Translations under genes and position numbers: made by a program
In this document: one piece after another, positions 20,571 to 28,837 of the stretch
How the letters are laid out: every line of letters starts with the position of its first letter
Position numbering within the stretch: the first letter of the stretch is position 1
DNA from: Chara braunii
Taxonomy: Eukaryota > Streptophyta > Charophyceae > Charales > Characeae
DNA: 32,723 bases
Direction of reading: 5' to 3'
NCBI GenBank assembly: GCA_003427395.1
Contig: BFEA01000345.1
Coordinates: 1,061,804 to 1,094,526 of the forward strand
Notes under the pieces: model-generated
The model's input: the letters and a program-made list of their open reading frames with translations, nothing else
Told to the model about the DNA's origin: nothing
Databases searched by the model: none

Positions 20571-20745
20571 TTGACCGATGACCAAGGCGTTGACCAAAGG
20601 GTTGATTAGAGTTGACTTGGGCATTGGCTAAGGCGTTGATCGAGGTTGACTTGGGCGTTGACCAGGGAGTTGACCAAGGTTGACTTGGGCATTGACCAAG
20701 CGGTGACCAAGGCGTTGACCGGAGGTGTTCACCACAAAATTGACC
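20571..20745 (+). repeat. GTTGACC tandem array (ten TTGAC[C/T] sites)
   Basis: TTGACC or TTGACT starts at 20571, 20590, 20612, 20646, 20658, 20670, 20680, 20692, 20715 and 20740, all on the plus strand. Spacing is often 10-12 bp or about twice that. TTGAC[C/T] is the W-box core bound by plant WRKY factors. The array lies in the transcribed leader, downstream of the LTR. Confidence 0.9.
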
Positions 20746-21126
20746 AAGCTGGAGTTGGTACATTCTCGGCAAGCCTTCAGCCTATCCCCTCGCCCTATGG
20801 ATGTGCACTCACCCCATGGTACTTGCTGAGTTTGTCTGTCTCTTCTTTCTGCATTGAGTCTCTTCTGTCCAGGTGGTAGGAATGTGAATGAGGTCATAGA
20901 GCTTTGTTGGCCAAACCCGCACGAGCTAAGTAGGGCTAAAGGCCGTGTCTGACGAATTGATTGACCCAGAGGATAGGAACCTCCCAAGGACCGGTATAGA
21001 CCGGCGGGCTGCTCAGTGTGGCAGGGTAGGCCCAAAATCCGAGTTGTGGGCTGCTCAACGAGCTGTCTAGGTCTTGAGAGGACTTGCTGATCACGTCGTC
21101 CTGTCTGCGACGTTAAAGAATTCTTG

Positions 21127-21146
21127 AGGAGTTACGGGGATCTCCT
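21127..21146 (+). promoter_or_regulatory. Conserved leader hairpin (element B copy)
   Basis: AGGAG pairs with CTCCT around a 10-nt ACGGGG-containing loop, with one further inner T-A pair after a mismatch. The fifth pair is G-C here and C-G in the C-locus copy. Flanks GTTAAAGAATTC and CCTTAAGTGCC are conserved. Confidence 0.55.
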
Positions 21147-21338
21147 TAAGTGCCTCCTGATCAGCAATAAGTCCTGTAGTGACAGCCGTAGTTTTAGGTC
21201 TAGGCTAGAGACCATAGATGACAGGATCTTACAAAGATTATGTGGTCCTTAGTTGAGTCAGTCCTAAGTTAAGTCAGTCAGGGGTGTGAGTCTAAGTGGT
21301 GAGGAGTGGAACTGATTCTGAGTTGTGCACCTTTCACC

Positions 21339-23155
21339 ATGGTCGACCTACGTAGTGGTAAGAGTACTCCCTATACACCAAGGCCCAGGAAGAGCAAGTC
21401 GTCGCTGTACTCAAAGAGAGAAAAGAGGAGGAAGCCAAGAAGGAGTTGATTAGACAGGCCAAGAAGTTGGCTCTACAGGAGGAGCAGATGGCGAAGAGGA
21501 AGAAGTTGAAAGACTGAAGTTGGAGGAAGACAAGATGAAAGCAGTGGATGAGGAAGAGATTGAAGAAGAAAAGGAGGAGCCCCTGATCAGAAGGAGCACT
21601 GGGCATAGAGGGGAATCCAGTGGCACGAACAGTGCGTGGCAAATCTGTCTCTGGGGGAAGAAGAAGAAGCCATGTTGTATGTTCACCAGGAGGAGCAGGA
21701 GGCAGTAGCGAAGGAACTGGAGGCGGAAGAGGATCCATTGAGACGCCAGACAATAGAGGAGATCAAGGAGTAGAGGGAGCAGATCCAAGTAATGCGAAAT
21801 ATAGAACTTATAGCTAAAGTATGGGAGGAGCAACATCAGTTTGCTAAAGCCCAGGACATTGCCTTACAATCCATTCACTTGGATTTCAAAATCCATTCGC
21901 TTGGATTTCAGGGATTTTGCACGTGAGATGATGCTGACCGTAGGTGCAGAGATGCAGGCGAGGATAGAGGGCACAGAGAAATTCCTGCACAGGCGCCATT
22001 GAGGGCGCAAAGCTGGCCACTCCAGAGGAGGAGGAGGTTTGCCCCCGAAGAGAGCCCGTGAAGATTAAGTTTCCTAAACCCTGCAGTGGGAAGGAAGAAA
22101 TTTTTGATAACTGGGAGGCAAATGTGCATACATACGTGTATTTGCAGAAGATCGTAGCTGAGGAACAAGTCCTCGTAGCATTCCAGGCCCTCAAAGACGA
22201 AGCAGCCAGCTTCACCAGATCACTCGCTTGCGCTGCACAATGCGAAAGTGATATGGTAGCTTATTCCAAGATCACTCCTCTCCCTGAATTCTTTCGACTG
22301 CTTAGAGAGCGATTTGCAGATGTCACGCGAGGCGTAAGGGCCTCAGACAAACTACAAACCATCCACTCACGCCAGTGGAGGAGTGCAAGAGCACTCAAGG
22401 GTGTAATGGACGAGCTGATAGCCGTCCTAAACCGCGGGGTCACTGAGACCTAGTTGGTCAATTTATTTTATCGTGCCATGCCAGAGCCCCTGCGTGGGCA
22501 CTTCTTTGAGAAGAGTAGACAACCCACCATGACTTTTGATACGTTGAGTAGAGAGGTGGTGTTGTTCGAAGCACAGTCCATACCAGGTTCCACTTTCTGG
22601 CACAAGGACTTAGACAAGGGCAAAAAGTGGAAAGGTCGTTCCATCTCTGGTCAGGTTAGGGCCAAGGATCATCTAATCCTTATTTTAGGTGAAGGTGGTA
22701 TGGATGAGGTCCCATATAGTCAGATCGAGTGGGGCCTAGAGGAAGAGGACAATAGTGGGGGTCCAGGGAGGACCTACGTTGTTGTCGCGGCTGGAGGGAG
22801 GCCACAAGGAAGAGGAGGAGGCGAGGGCCAAGGGGGTCGGGCCTCAGGCGGCCGAGGACAGGGCGCTCAGGGGGTTGGCGGCAGAGGAAATAGCCAAGAG
22901 GGAGGTAGGGGCCAAACTCCCCCGTCAAATCGTCCACGATCTTATTGGTCACCTCCAAGAAGAGGTGGATGGCACCTAGGCTTGCCGCAAGGCAGGCCCT
23001 GGGAAGATTTGGGCTTGGACCAGTCAGTGTGGCAGCGTCGTGTGGACCAGGATCAATGCATTTATTGCGGTGATCCTGACCATATAATTAAGTATTATCA
23101 AAAGTATAGAGAAGCCCGTTATACTGCACAAGCAGCAAAAGGCAACCACCGGTAG
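21339..23155 (+). pseudogene. Element B: gag (coiled coil, capsid, Gly-rich region, mutated zinc knuckle)
   Basis: ATG at 21339 (context CACCATGG) begins VDLRSGKSTPYTP. A Lys/Glu-rich presumed coiled coil follows in shifted frames (AQEEQVVAVLKERKEEEAKK, ELIRQAKKLALQEEQMAKRK). Capsid runs from about 22020: PVKIKFPKPCSGKEEIFDNW, then YLQKIVAEEQVLVAFQAL. TAG at 22451 interrupts ET-LVNLFYRAMPEPLRGHF and is one C-to-T change from CAG. A Gly/Arg/Gln-rich stretch (about 22790-22990) precedes the zinc knuckle at 23057-23098, CIYCGDPDHIIKYY: the last Cys is Tyr (TGT to TAT). Otherwise collinear with element E gag. It would assemble particles and bind RNA. Confidence 0.87.
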
Positions 23156-23760
23156 GGGTTGCAGGTGCCCTTACCCCTAGGCCATGTAAAGAAGAGTGCG
23201 CTCACCACAGAGAAACTCCCAAACCACATGAGCCTACAACAAAGGTTGCTGGCCAGTACCTAGACAGTTGTCCAAAGACTGCTTGTGTTAGAGTCTCACT
23301 AGGTACTTCCCTCACTGGTGTTGCTGAAGAGTTGAAGGAGAGGATGCCTGCCTGGGCCAAAATGAAGAAAGATGCAAAAGGATAGCTAGTGTTAGTAGGG
23401 GCCCTTATAGACAGTGGGGCCACCCGCAGCTATATCAGTAGAAAAGCGTTACAGAAGTTAAAGCTGAATTTGAAGGTCCAAAAGTTGGAAGACCCTATAG
23501 TCAGTATCCTCGCAGACAATCGCACTATGCGAGTTGAGGATTACGTTCAGGGGGTCCAGCCGTACTTTGGAGAAAGTTTTCCATTCCCTGACTCTCCTCG
23601 TAGAGCATAGCCTTCCTTTCGATATAGTCCTAGGAATGGACTGGGGAGAGGCAGCAGGGGGCCAGACTCCATTTGAGAGAGCACGAGTGTAGGCTCCCTA
23701 GTCCAACAGGCGAAATTAAGATTGCTCGCCTGTTTCATGTGTCAGGAGTAGACAACTCTC
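23156..23760 (+). pseudogene. Element B: aspartic protease
   Basis: GALIDSGATRSYISRKALQK carries the catalytic Asp-Ser-Gly-Ala. Upstream, KDAKG is followed by TAG 23383-23385 then LVLVGAL, where the E copy has KGKLILG. After NRTMRVEDYVQGVQPYF a frameshift with loss of about five codons leads to EKVFHSLTLLVEHSLPFDIV and LGMDW, the canonical protease C-terminal landmark. The first 150 bp (23156-23320) are a damaged spacer after the zinc knuckle. The enzyme would cleave Gag-Pol. Confidence 0.87.
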
Positions 23761-24473
23761 TGGCACATTGTTGTCTTATTGCTCCCACGTTCGCTTGTTT
23801 AGTGAAGGAGCAGTTAGAAGAGTAGGTTTTTGTAGCTTATGTAAGGCCAGTCACTGAGTCTAAAGAGGAGAGACCCATAGACCTTGGTATTGCCGAGGTG
23901 CTGGAGGAGTATGTAGACTTAGTCAAGCCGCCGACAAGAGTAGTGTCGCGACTGATCCAGCATCGCATAGAGATAGAGCTTGGCAGCAGGACTCCATTTG
24001 GAGCACCTGTTTTTTTTGTCCCCAAGGAGGAGGGAGAACTCAGGATCTGCATAGACTCTAGAGATCTTAATGCTATCACAGTAAAGAATGCAGAACCATT
24101 GCCCCGTATAGATGATTTGTTGGATCGGGTGCAGGGCTGCAAATATTTATCAAAGATAGATTTGAAGTCCGACTATCATCAGATGGTTCATCCTGATGAT
24201 CAGTATGAGACAGCATTTCGGACTAGATATGGGCATTATGAGTTAATAGTGATGCCTTTTGGACTAATGAATGCGCCAGCTACGTTCGAGCGCTGTATGA
24301 ATGATTTGTTTAGGCCATGGTTAGATAGATTCGTGGTAGTATACTTAGACGATATTCTAGTCTTTAGCAAGACCCTCCAAGAGCATGAGGGTCATCTGAG
24401 GCAGGTCTTGGAGAAGCTTAGAGAAGCTAACTTCAAGATCAACGCAAAGAAGTGCGAATGGGCCAAGACATAA
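23761..24473 (+). pseudogene. Element B: reverse transcriptase with internal deletion
   Basis: Frame 3 is open from 23826 to 24470. TAG 23823 interrupts EQLEE-VFVAYVRP (CAG to TAG fits). Motifs: IEIELGSRTPFGAPVFFVPK, ELRICIDSRDLNAITVKNAE, YLSKIDLKSDYHQMVHPDDQ, YELIVMPFGLMNAPATFERC and the catalytic VVYLDDILVFSKTLQEH. The normal stretch of about 35 residues between the PGS-like motif and SPFGAP is missing in frame, so the fingers are truncated. TAA at 24471 in CEWAKT-VLYLG fits CAA to TAA. RT copies the element RNA. The catalytic box is intact, but the deletion should inactivate it. Confidence 0.92.
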
Positions 24474-24884
24474 GTTTTGTACTTGGGCATGTCTTAGACG
24501 GAGATGACATAACACCTGAAGACAACAAGATAGCAACGATTAGAGATTGACCAACGCCCCGCATGCTGACAGAGTTGCGGTCGTTCTTAGGCCTAGCTAA
24601 CTACTATAGGAAGTTCGCCAGGAACTTCTCCACCATCGCTGCACCCTTTGCAAGTTGCTAAAGAAAGAAGCAATCTGGAAATGGGACAAGGACTGTACAT
24701 CAGCCCTGAGGAAGTTGAAAGCGGGCTTTGATAAAGTATCCAGCCCTTAAGGTTGTCGATCCGTCCCTGCGTTCCGTTGTTACCATCGACACGAGTCAAT
24801 ATGGCATAGGTGTTGTTTTACAGCAAGACGATGGCAATGGATATAGGCCCGTAGAGTTCATGTGTGCCAAGATGCCATAATCCC
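24474..24884 (+). pseudogene. Element B: RT connection and start of RNase H, truncated
   Basis: In shifting frames: VLYLGHVLDGDDITPEDNKI, ATIRD, TGA (24548; TGG expected before PTP), [72 protein letters not shown] and YRPVEFMCAKMP. RNase H therefore starts normally (DTSQYGIG) and breaks off at about 24885, where repeat R copy 2 begins. No continuation of RNase H or integrase is found after the repeat. Confidence 0.85.
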
Positions 24885-24890
24885 CTAACC

Positions 24891-25617
24891 AGAGTTCGAG
24901 TCACCAGGTGCTTATCAGCGCAACATCATACTACACAGTTTGAGAGTTCGAGTCACCAGGCACTTATCAGCCCAACAACCAGCACCATCAATCATGTTCA
25001 TAACTCTCCTCCCTTCTCTCTCTCTCTCTTGGCTTGTATCTCTCAACCACAATCCCTCTCCCTCTCTTCCTTCCTTCGTGTAACTCTTATGCTCTTCTGT
25101 TATTATGAGGATCTCATCCCTGGATACACCCGCCTCCTACTCACACTCTACCACTGCTTCTACTGTGCGGCTATGGTCGCCTGTCTTCCACAGTGCAGCG
25201 CTGCCCAGCAGGGCTCATAGCGCTTGGTCAACTGGCAATAGCGCACAAGCACTCAGCAGGGCTTCCACCTCCTCACGAATGAGCATTCTGCCGAAAATGA
25301 GGCTGGCCAGTCTTCTTATTGACCTGGACTGGGCCTCGGCCGTACTGGCCTCTGCTTGACTTGGGTCCACGCTCGACTTGGCTGGAACCGGTTCCCCTTG
25401 GCCTGTTTGCTTTGGAATATTGGGCCGGTACCTTCCAAACTTTTCTTTGGAGGGCTGCTGCATTTTTGGACTGACCGGTCATCGGGCGCCTTTTGAGTTT
25501 GACCCCTGCCTCTTGGATACCCAACTTGACTACTTTTTGACTGTTTGGGCCCATTCAGACTTGGGGACTTTTGACCATGAAATTCGAATTTGGGATCTGC
25601 ACGGTGATATATACCTT
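24891..25617. repeat. Dispersed repeat R, copy 2
   Basis: It is collinear with 2268-3116 but has only a short CT tract (25013-25030), so it may show the unexpanded state. It contains the doubled GAGTTCGAGTCACCAGG unit at 24893 and 24946. It starts exactly where element B RNase H ends, so the junction marks its left boundary. There is no coding sequence that I can support. Confidence 0.8.
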
Positions 25618-26052
25618 TCAATAGCCAGGCTGCGAGTGCGGAGGCCGGGGTGGGCGATGGTGGTCCCCGGGAAGGGTACGTGCATGCTATGGGTACGTGC
25701 ATGCTATGGGAAGGGTACGTGCATGCTATGCGGACCCTACCGTCCTACCTCTAGCCTACTGCTACTGGGCCTAAAAAAATGCCAACTTTTTGTTTTCTTC
25801 TGCTCGGCCTCAAGTGTCCGGCACTTTATCACTACTTGAGTGGTACCGGACTACCCGTTACTTGAGTGTTTTTCCCGCTGAAGTGTCGCAGGCCTACCTG
25901 CTACTTGAGTGTTTTCCCCGCCACAACCCTTAAAGTCACGGCCACAGGTAAGTACCGGCCCTACAGGGCCTCCCAAGCAAGCAAGTACCCTTGTGGGTCA
26001 CACACACACTCAGGCCGACAAGCACTCAGACAGGCACGTCGACCATCAAACT
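25618..26052. other. Non-coding stretch with short tandem repeats
   Basis: Three copies of the 17-mer GGGTACGTGCATGCTAT lie at 25674, 25691 and 25713. TACTTGAGTG recurs near 25832, 25860 and 25901, the last two followed by TTTTTCCCGC-like sequence. A donor-like ACAGGTAAGTACC lies near 25945. No gene is visible. Confidence 0.6.
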
Positions 26053-26054
26053 CT

Positions 26055-26096
26055 TGATGAGTCGGTGAAAATCCGATGAAACAGTCTGGTACAGTC
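26055..26096 (+). ncRNA. Hammerhead-ribozyme-like core (candidate, probably degenerate)
   Basis: TGATGA (26055-26060), a 5-bp stem GTCGG/CCGAT around loop TGAAAAT, then GAAA (26078-26081) and C are in hammerhead order. A short stem with one A-A mismatch then leads to GTC (26094-26096), a possible cleavage triplet. Against it: the conserved C before TGATGA is T, no stem I partner is evident, and CATCAA (26044) can pair with TTGATG instead. Confidence 0.25.
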
Positions 26097-26184
26097 ATGC
26101 TTTTTTTTAGTGTATAGCGAATATGACAACACACACATTCTTAGAAAACTCAGCAGAATGCGGGAATCTCAGCAAGGCAGATCG

Positions 26185-26335
26185 ATCCAGACAGTCCGGT
26201 GTCCGGTGTCCGGTCGGAGGGTCCGGCTGGACCTCGATTTCGAAAAATTTGAAATGCTTTTTGGGGGTTCTCAGGCCGTTTACCTGGGCCTGGGGTACCT
26301 CAAAAAAATAATGTTGATGTTTTTTTAGAACTGGT
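26185..26335. repeat. GTCCGG-rich repeat segment
   Basis: It contains CCAGACAGTCCGG (26187-26199) followed by GTCCGGT repeats, then AAAAATTTGAAATG and TTTTTGGGGG. A similar order of motifs occurs on the reverse strand at 32195-32335, so the two are probably diverged, inverted copies of one repeat. Confidence 0.5.
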
Positions 26336-26374
26336 ACCCCAATTGGACAGGCCCTGAAAGGGACCTCTGTGTGA

Positions 26375-26482
26375 TAAGATTGGCACACAAGTTCACTGCT
26401 TTGTTCTTATTTGGATGGAATCTTGGTGCATTTGAGCTCTCTTCTTGGTACATGATTATTTGGACATGTGTGTGATTTTGCA
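26375..26482 (+). mobile_element. LTR tail fragment (first copy)
   Basis: TTCTTATTTGGATGGAATCT, TGGTGCATTTGAGCTCTCTT and ATTATTTGGACATGTGTG match the last part of the LTR ending at 4375. It is not followed by a primer site; the homology ends near GATTTTGCAACTTG. Confidence 0.7.
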
Positions 26483-26552
26483 ACTTGATTATCTGTATAT
26501 CGCTCTCGCTCGTATTCCCTGCATTTCTATGACGTGGGAGGAGGTTTTGGCC

Positions 26553-26734
26553 GATGGGAGGGGCGACCAAGGATGGGAGGGCGATGAAGGATGGGAGGGA
26601 GATGAAGGATGGGAGTGGCGAGCAGGGATGGGAGGGAGATGACGAATGGGAGGGTGCCGAAGGATGGGAGGGTGATAAAGGGTGGGAGGGAGATGAAGGA
26701 TGGGAGGGGCGAGCACGGATGGGAGGGCGATGAT
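26553..26734. repeat. 18-bp minisatellite, about 10 units
   Basis: Units of the type GATGGGAGGGAGATGAAG repeat about ten times with substitutions. Because 18 is a multiple of three, the plus strand keeps an open frame with a GWEGDE-like six-residue repeat and the minus strand a His/Pro/Ser repeat. There is no evidence of translation. Confidence 0.9.
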
Positions 26735-26863
26735 GCCAAACAGAGATGAGCGACATTGGATTCTATGTTGGTGGGGCCTGAGGGTGATGACATTGGCACA
26801 CGAGTTCACTGCTTTGCTCTTATTTGGATGGAATCTTGGTGCATTCGAGCTCTGCGTTTGGTG
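26735..26863 (+). mobile_element. LTR tail fragment (second copy)
   Basis: GCCAAACAGAGATGAGCGAC, TGGGGCCTGAGGG and TTATTTGGATGGAATCTTGG match 4221-4340 and the first copy at 26375. The minisatellite therefore lies between two copies of the same LTR scrap. Confidence 0.75.

Positions 26864-26892
<29 letters not shown>
26864..26892 (-). repeat. Poly(T) run of 29 (poly(A) on the minus strand)
   Basis: It directly abuts the GTCCGG-rich segment 26893-27010 (TTATCCGGACAATCGGACAC), so on the minus strand that segment ends in poly(A), as a retroposed copy would. No target-site duplication was found. Confidence 0.6.
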
Positions 26893-26894
<2 letters not shown>

Positions 26895-27263
26895 CCGGAC
26901 AATCGGACACCGACACAACAAACCAGACTGTCCGGTTCCGGATGTCTGGATGTCCTGTTTGATCCAGACACAGGTCCAGTGTCCGTGTTCGGTTGTCCGG
27001 TTGTCCGGGTCTGGGGCAACAATGAAAAATATATATATATATTAGTTTTTTATGTTTTTTCTGAAAACAAAGTGTAATAGAATTTGCAGTAGTATTTGAC
27101 ATTGATTTTTGCGTAATGCATAGGTGTTTGTTTCAACTATGTTTTGAAGCATACTCGAATGAAAAGTCGTGAGAGCTTTTCAAAGGCAGTTTGTATTATT
27201 ATTGTTTATTTGTTATTTTTTATTTATTTTTGTTTGCATGAATTTATTAAAATAGATGCAAAT

Positions 27264-27626
27264 TTATTTAAGTGCATTTGTTTGTTTTGCTATTGTACTT
27301 GTGATATGCATAAATAATTTGCAAATATATTTTTGTGGTGTATATTGTTTATGTGGGTGTAGATATATTTTGTGTAGTTGGTTTGTTTGTAGTTCGTTAT
27401 GTAAGAAAGATCTGTAATATATCATATATTTTTCATTGAAGTCATTAATATGTTCTTGTGGATTTGGAAGTAACAAATGTCGTATTATAAGTAATGTAAA
27501 TAGTCCACAATCAAATTGATTGTATTGAACAGGTCCGCCAATATAGAGTGATTTTATTTGTTTTAGTAAAAAACCATCTTTGTATTTTTTCAAAGTATTG
27601 TTTTTTTTTTTTTTTTTTGCTATCAT
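27264..27626 (-). pseudogene. Ulp1/C48-like cysteine protease, C-terminal half, in an AT-rich island
   Basis: The minus-strand frame contains GPVQYNQFDCGLFTLLIIRH, the Gln-x-x-x-x-Asp-Cys-Gly box of C48 (Ulp1/SENP) and related adenovirus-type cysteine proteases, followed by YMIYYRSFLHNELQTNQL, which fits the C-terminal helix (YR...EL). The catalytic His and Asp, normally further N-terminal, have no room: only about 35 mostly Lys-rich residues precede the box, encoded by an A-run. It is thus a fragment. Base composition is extremely AT-rich, unlike all neighbours. C48 proteases act on SUMO in host cells and are also carried by some DNA transposons, Polinton-type elements and large DNA viruses. 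The source cannot be decided here. Confidence 0.55.
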
Positions 27627-28049
27627 AATATATGGGCCCTACGACAGGCGAGGGGGGAAGTAATCGATGGCCAGGTTGCAGAAAAGGGAAAAAAAAAATC
27701 GACGACTAGGGCCGCGTGCATGTGTGTTATGTGCCGCTACCGCGGCGTTTTTTGGGAACAACGGCCAGTGACTTTTGATGACGTAATGGTGGGAAATTAG
27801 ATGGCGGGAGAATACAAACCGTCTCTCTACTGTTGAGTGAGTGGATGAGTGAATGGATTCATTTATTGGCCGTTCGATCACGAAGGTTGATTGAGTGGCT
27901 TGACTTGCTTTTAGTAATTGATTTGTCATTGAACTTTGAAGACGAATATTTTGGTAGAACGGCGGTGACCCGATTAAGTACATATGTACTCGTAGAAGGG
28001 CGGGAAAGGATCTAGCTGACTAGGAAAGTTTTTTTTTTTCCTGTTTTGG
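27627..28049. other. Intergenic stretch, no recognised gene
   Basis: Composition switches from AT-rich to mixed at about 27640. An A/T-flanked GGGAAAAAAAAAATCG (27687) and TTTTTTTTTTCC (28030) are the only runs. A short open frame at 27833-28015 matches nothing I know. Confidence 0.4.
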
Positions 28050-28568
28050 ATGTCGGGGAGTTGCTTTCGACTTTGTGGGTGGTGGCGGGGCGGGGGTGCT
28101 GATGTGTCGGGCTGTCTTGTTCAGAATGATGATGTCAAAGACGAAAGCAATCATGGCCTCGAAGACAGAAGGGATCACGATCTAAATTCTCTCAGAGATG
28201 AAGTACCGGGGGGACAATAACTCCAACAACACAAGGTGCTCGGTGATGCGGCAGCAGTAGGAGGTATCAGGACCGTCGTCGAATGAGTCGATGGAGGCAA
28301 CGACGATGGTGAAATGATATTGCTAATTGGTGAAGATGCTATCAGGAATAGCAATTTCATTAGCCGCCTTGACGATGATAGCCTAATGCATGTGTTGCGG
28401 TTGTTGGAGGCAGAAGATCTGGCGCGAGCGACGACTGTTTGTCGTACGTGGTGGTGAGTTGTGTTGAGGATGGAGTTGTGGGCGAAGTTGTGCCGCAATT
28501 TAATCCTTTTGCCGAATATCTTTAGGGTAGGTGACTGTAGTCACACGACAAGTCTGGGGCGTCGTCGA
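28050..28568 (+). pseudogene. F-box protein relic
   Basis: One frame (starting possibly at ATG 28050) runs for about 170 codons with only three stops: TAA 28218, TGA 28284, TGA 28455. Each is one C-to-T change from CAA or CGA. The fragment around 28359-28454 reads ISRLDDDSLMHVLRLLEAED, LARATTVCRTWW, a clear F-box (Leu-x-Asp-Asp, VLRLL, DLARA, VCRxW). Beyond the last stop VVLRMELWAKLCRNL fits the LW-x-x-LC motif usual after an F-box. F-box proteins bring substrates to SCF ubiquitin ligases through SKP1. No substrate-binding domain is visible downstream. GGTGAGT at the last stop is also a good splice donor, so an exon end is an alternative reading. Confidence 0.6.
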
Positions 28569-28619
28569 TCAAGGAAGTCGAGGATCCGACGATGAGACTA
28601 ATCTCGATGGACATAGATC

Positions 28620-28803
28620 ATGATCATAATCATCATCATAATCATCATCATCATCATCCTGCAGGGGCCTTCGAATCATTATCCTCATCGTCATCATCAT
28701 CATTATCCTCATCCTCATCGTCATCATCATCATTACTCAGATAGAGAGGTTGATGATCATGGGGATGACGAAGCAGATGAATATCGTGAACATAATCAAG
28801 ATC

Positions 28804-28837
<34 letters not shown>

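Larger units (their letters stand above)
20120..21338 (+). other. Element B leader (5' UTR)
   Basis: No gene is supportable. It contains GCCATAG motifs at 20186, 20216 and 20336, a GA-rich purine tract (20271-20560), the TTGAC[C/T] array (20571-20745) and the conserved hairpin block (21088-21158). A long minus-strand open frame over 20011-20772 is an artefact of the purine-rich leader: its protein is low-complexity Ser/Leu/Pro. The leader is unusually long, about 1.2 kb. Confidence 0.65.

Noticed and set aside
20011-20772. Long (253-codon) minus-strand open frame
   Set aside because: It is the antisense of the purine-rich element B leader; the product is low-complexity Ser/Leu/Pro without domains, and the plus strand is explained by the retrotransposon leader.
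24891-24962. tRNA or tRNA-derived SINE suggested by GTTCGAGTC
   Set aside because: The T-arm-like unit is tandemly doubled, and no A box, acceptor stem or anticodon arm can be folded around it.
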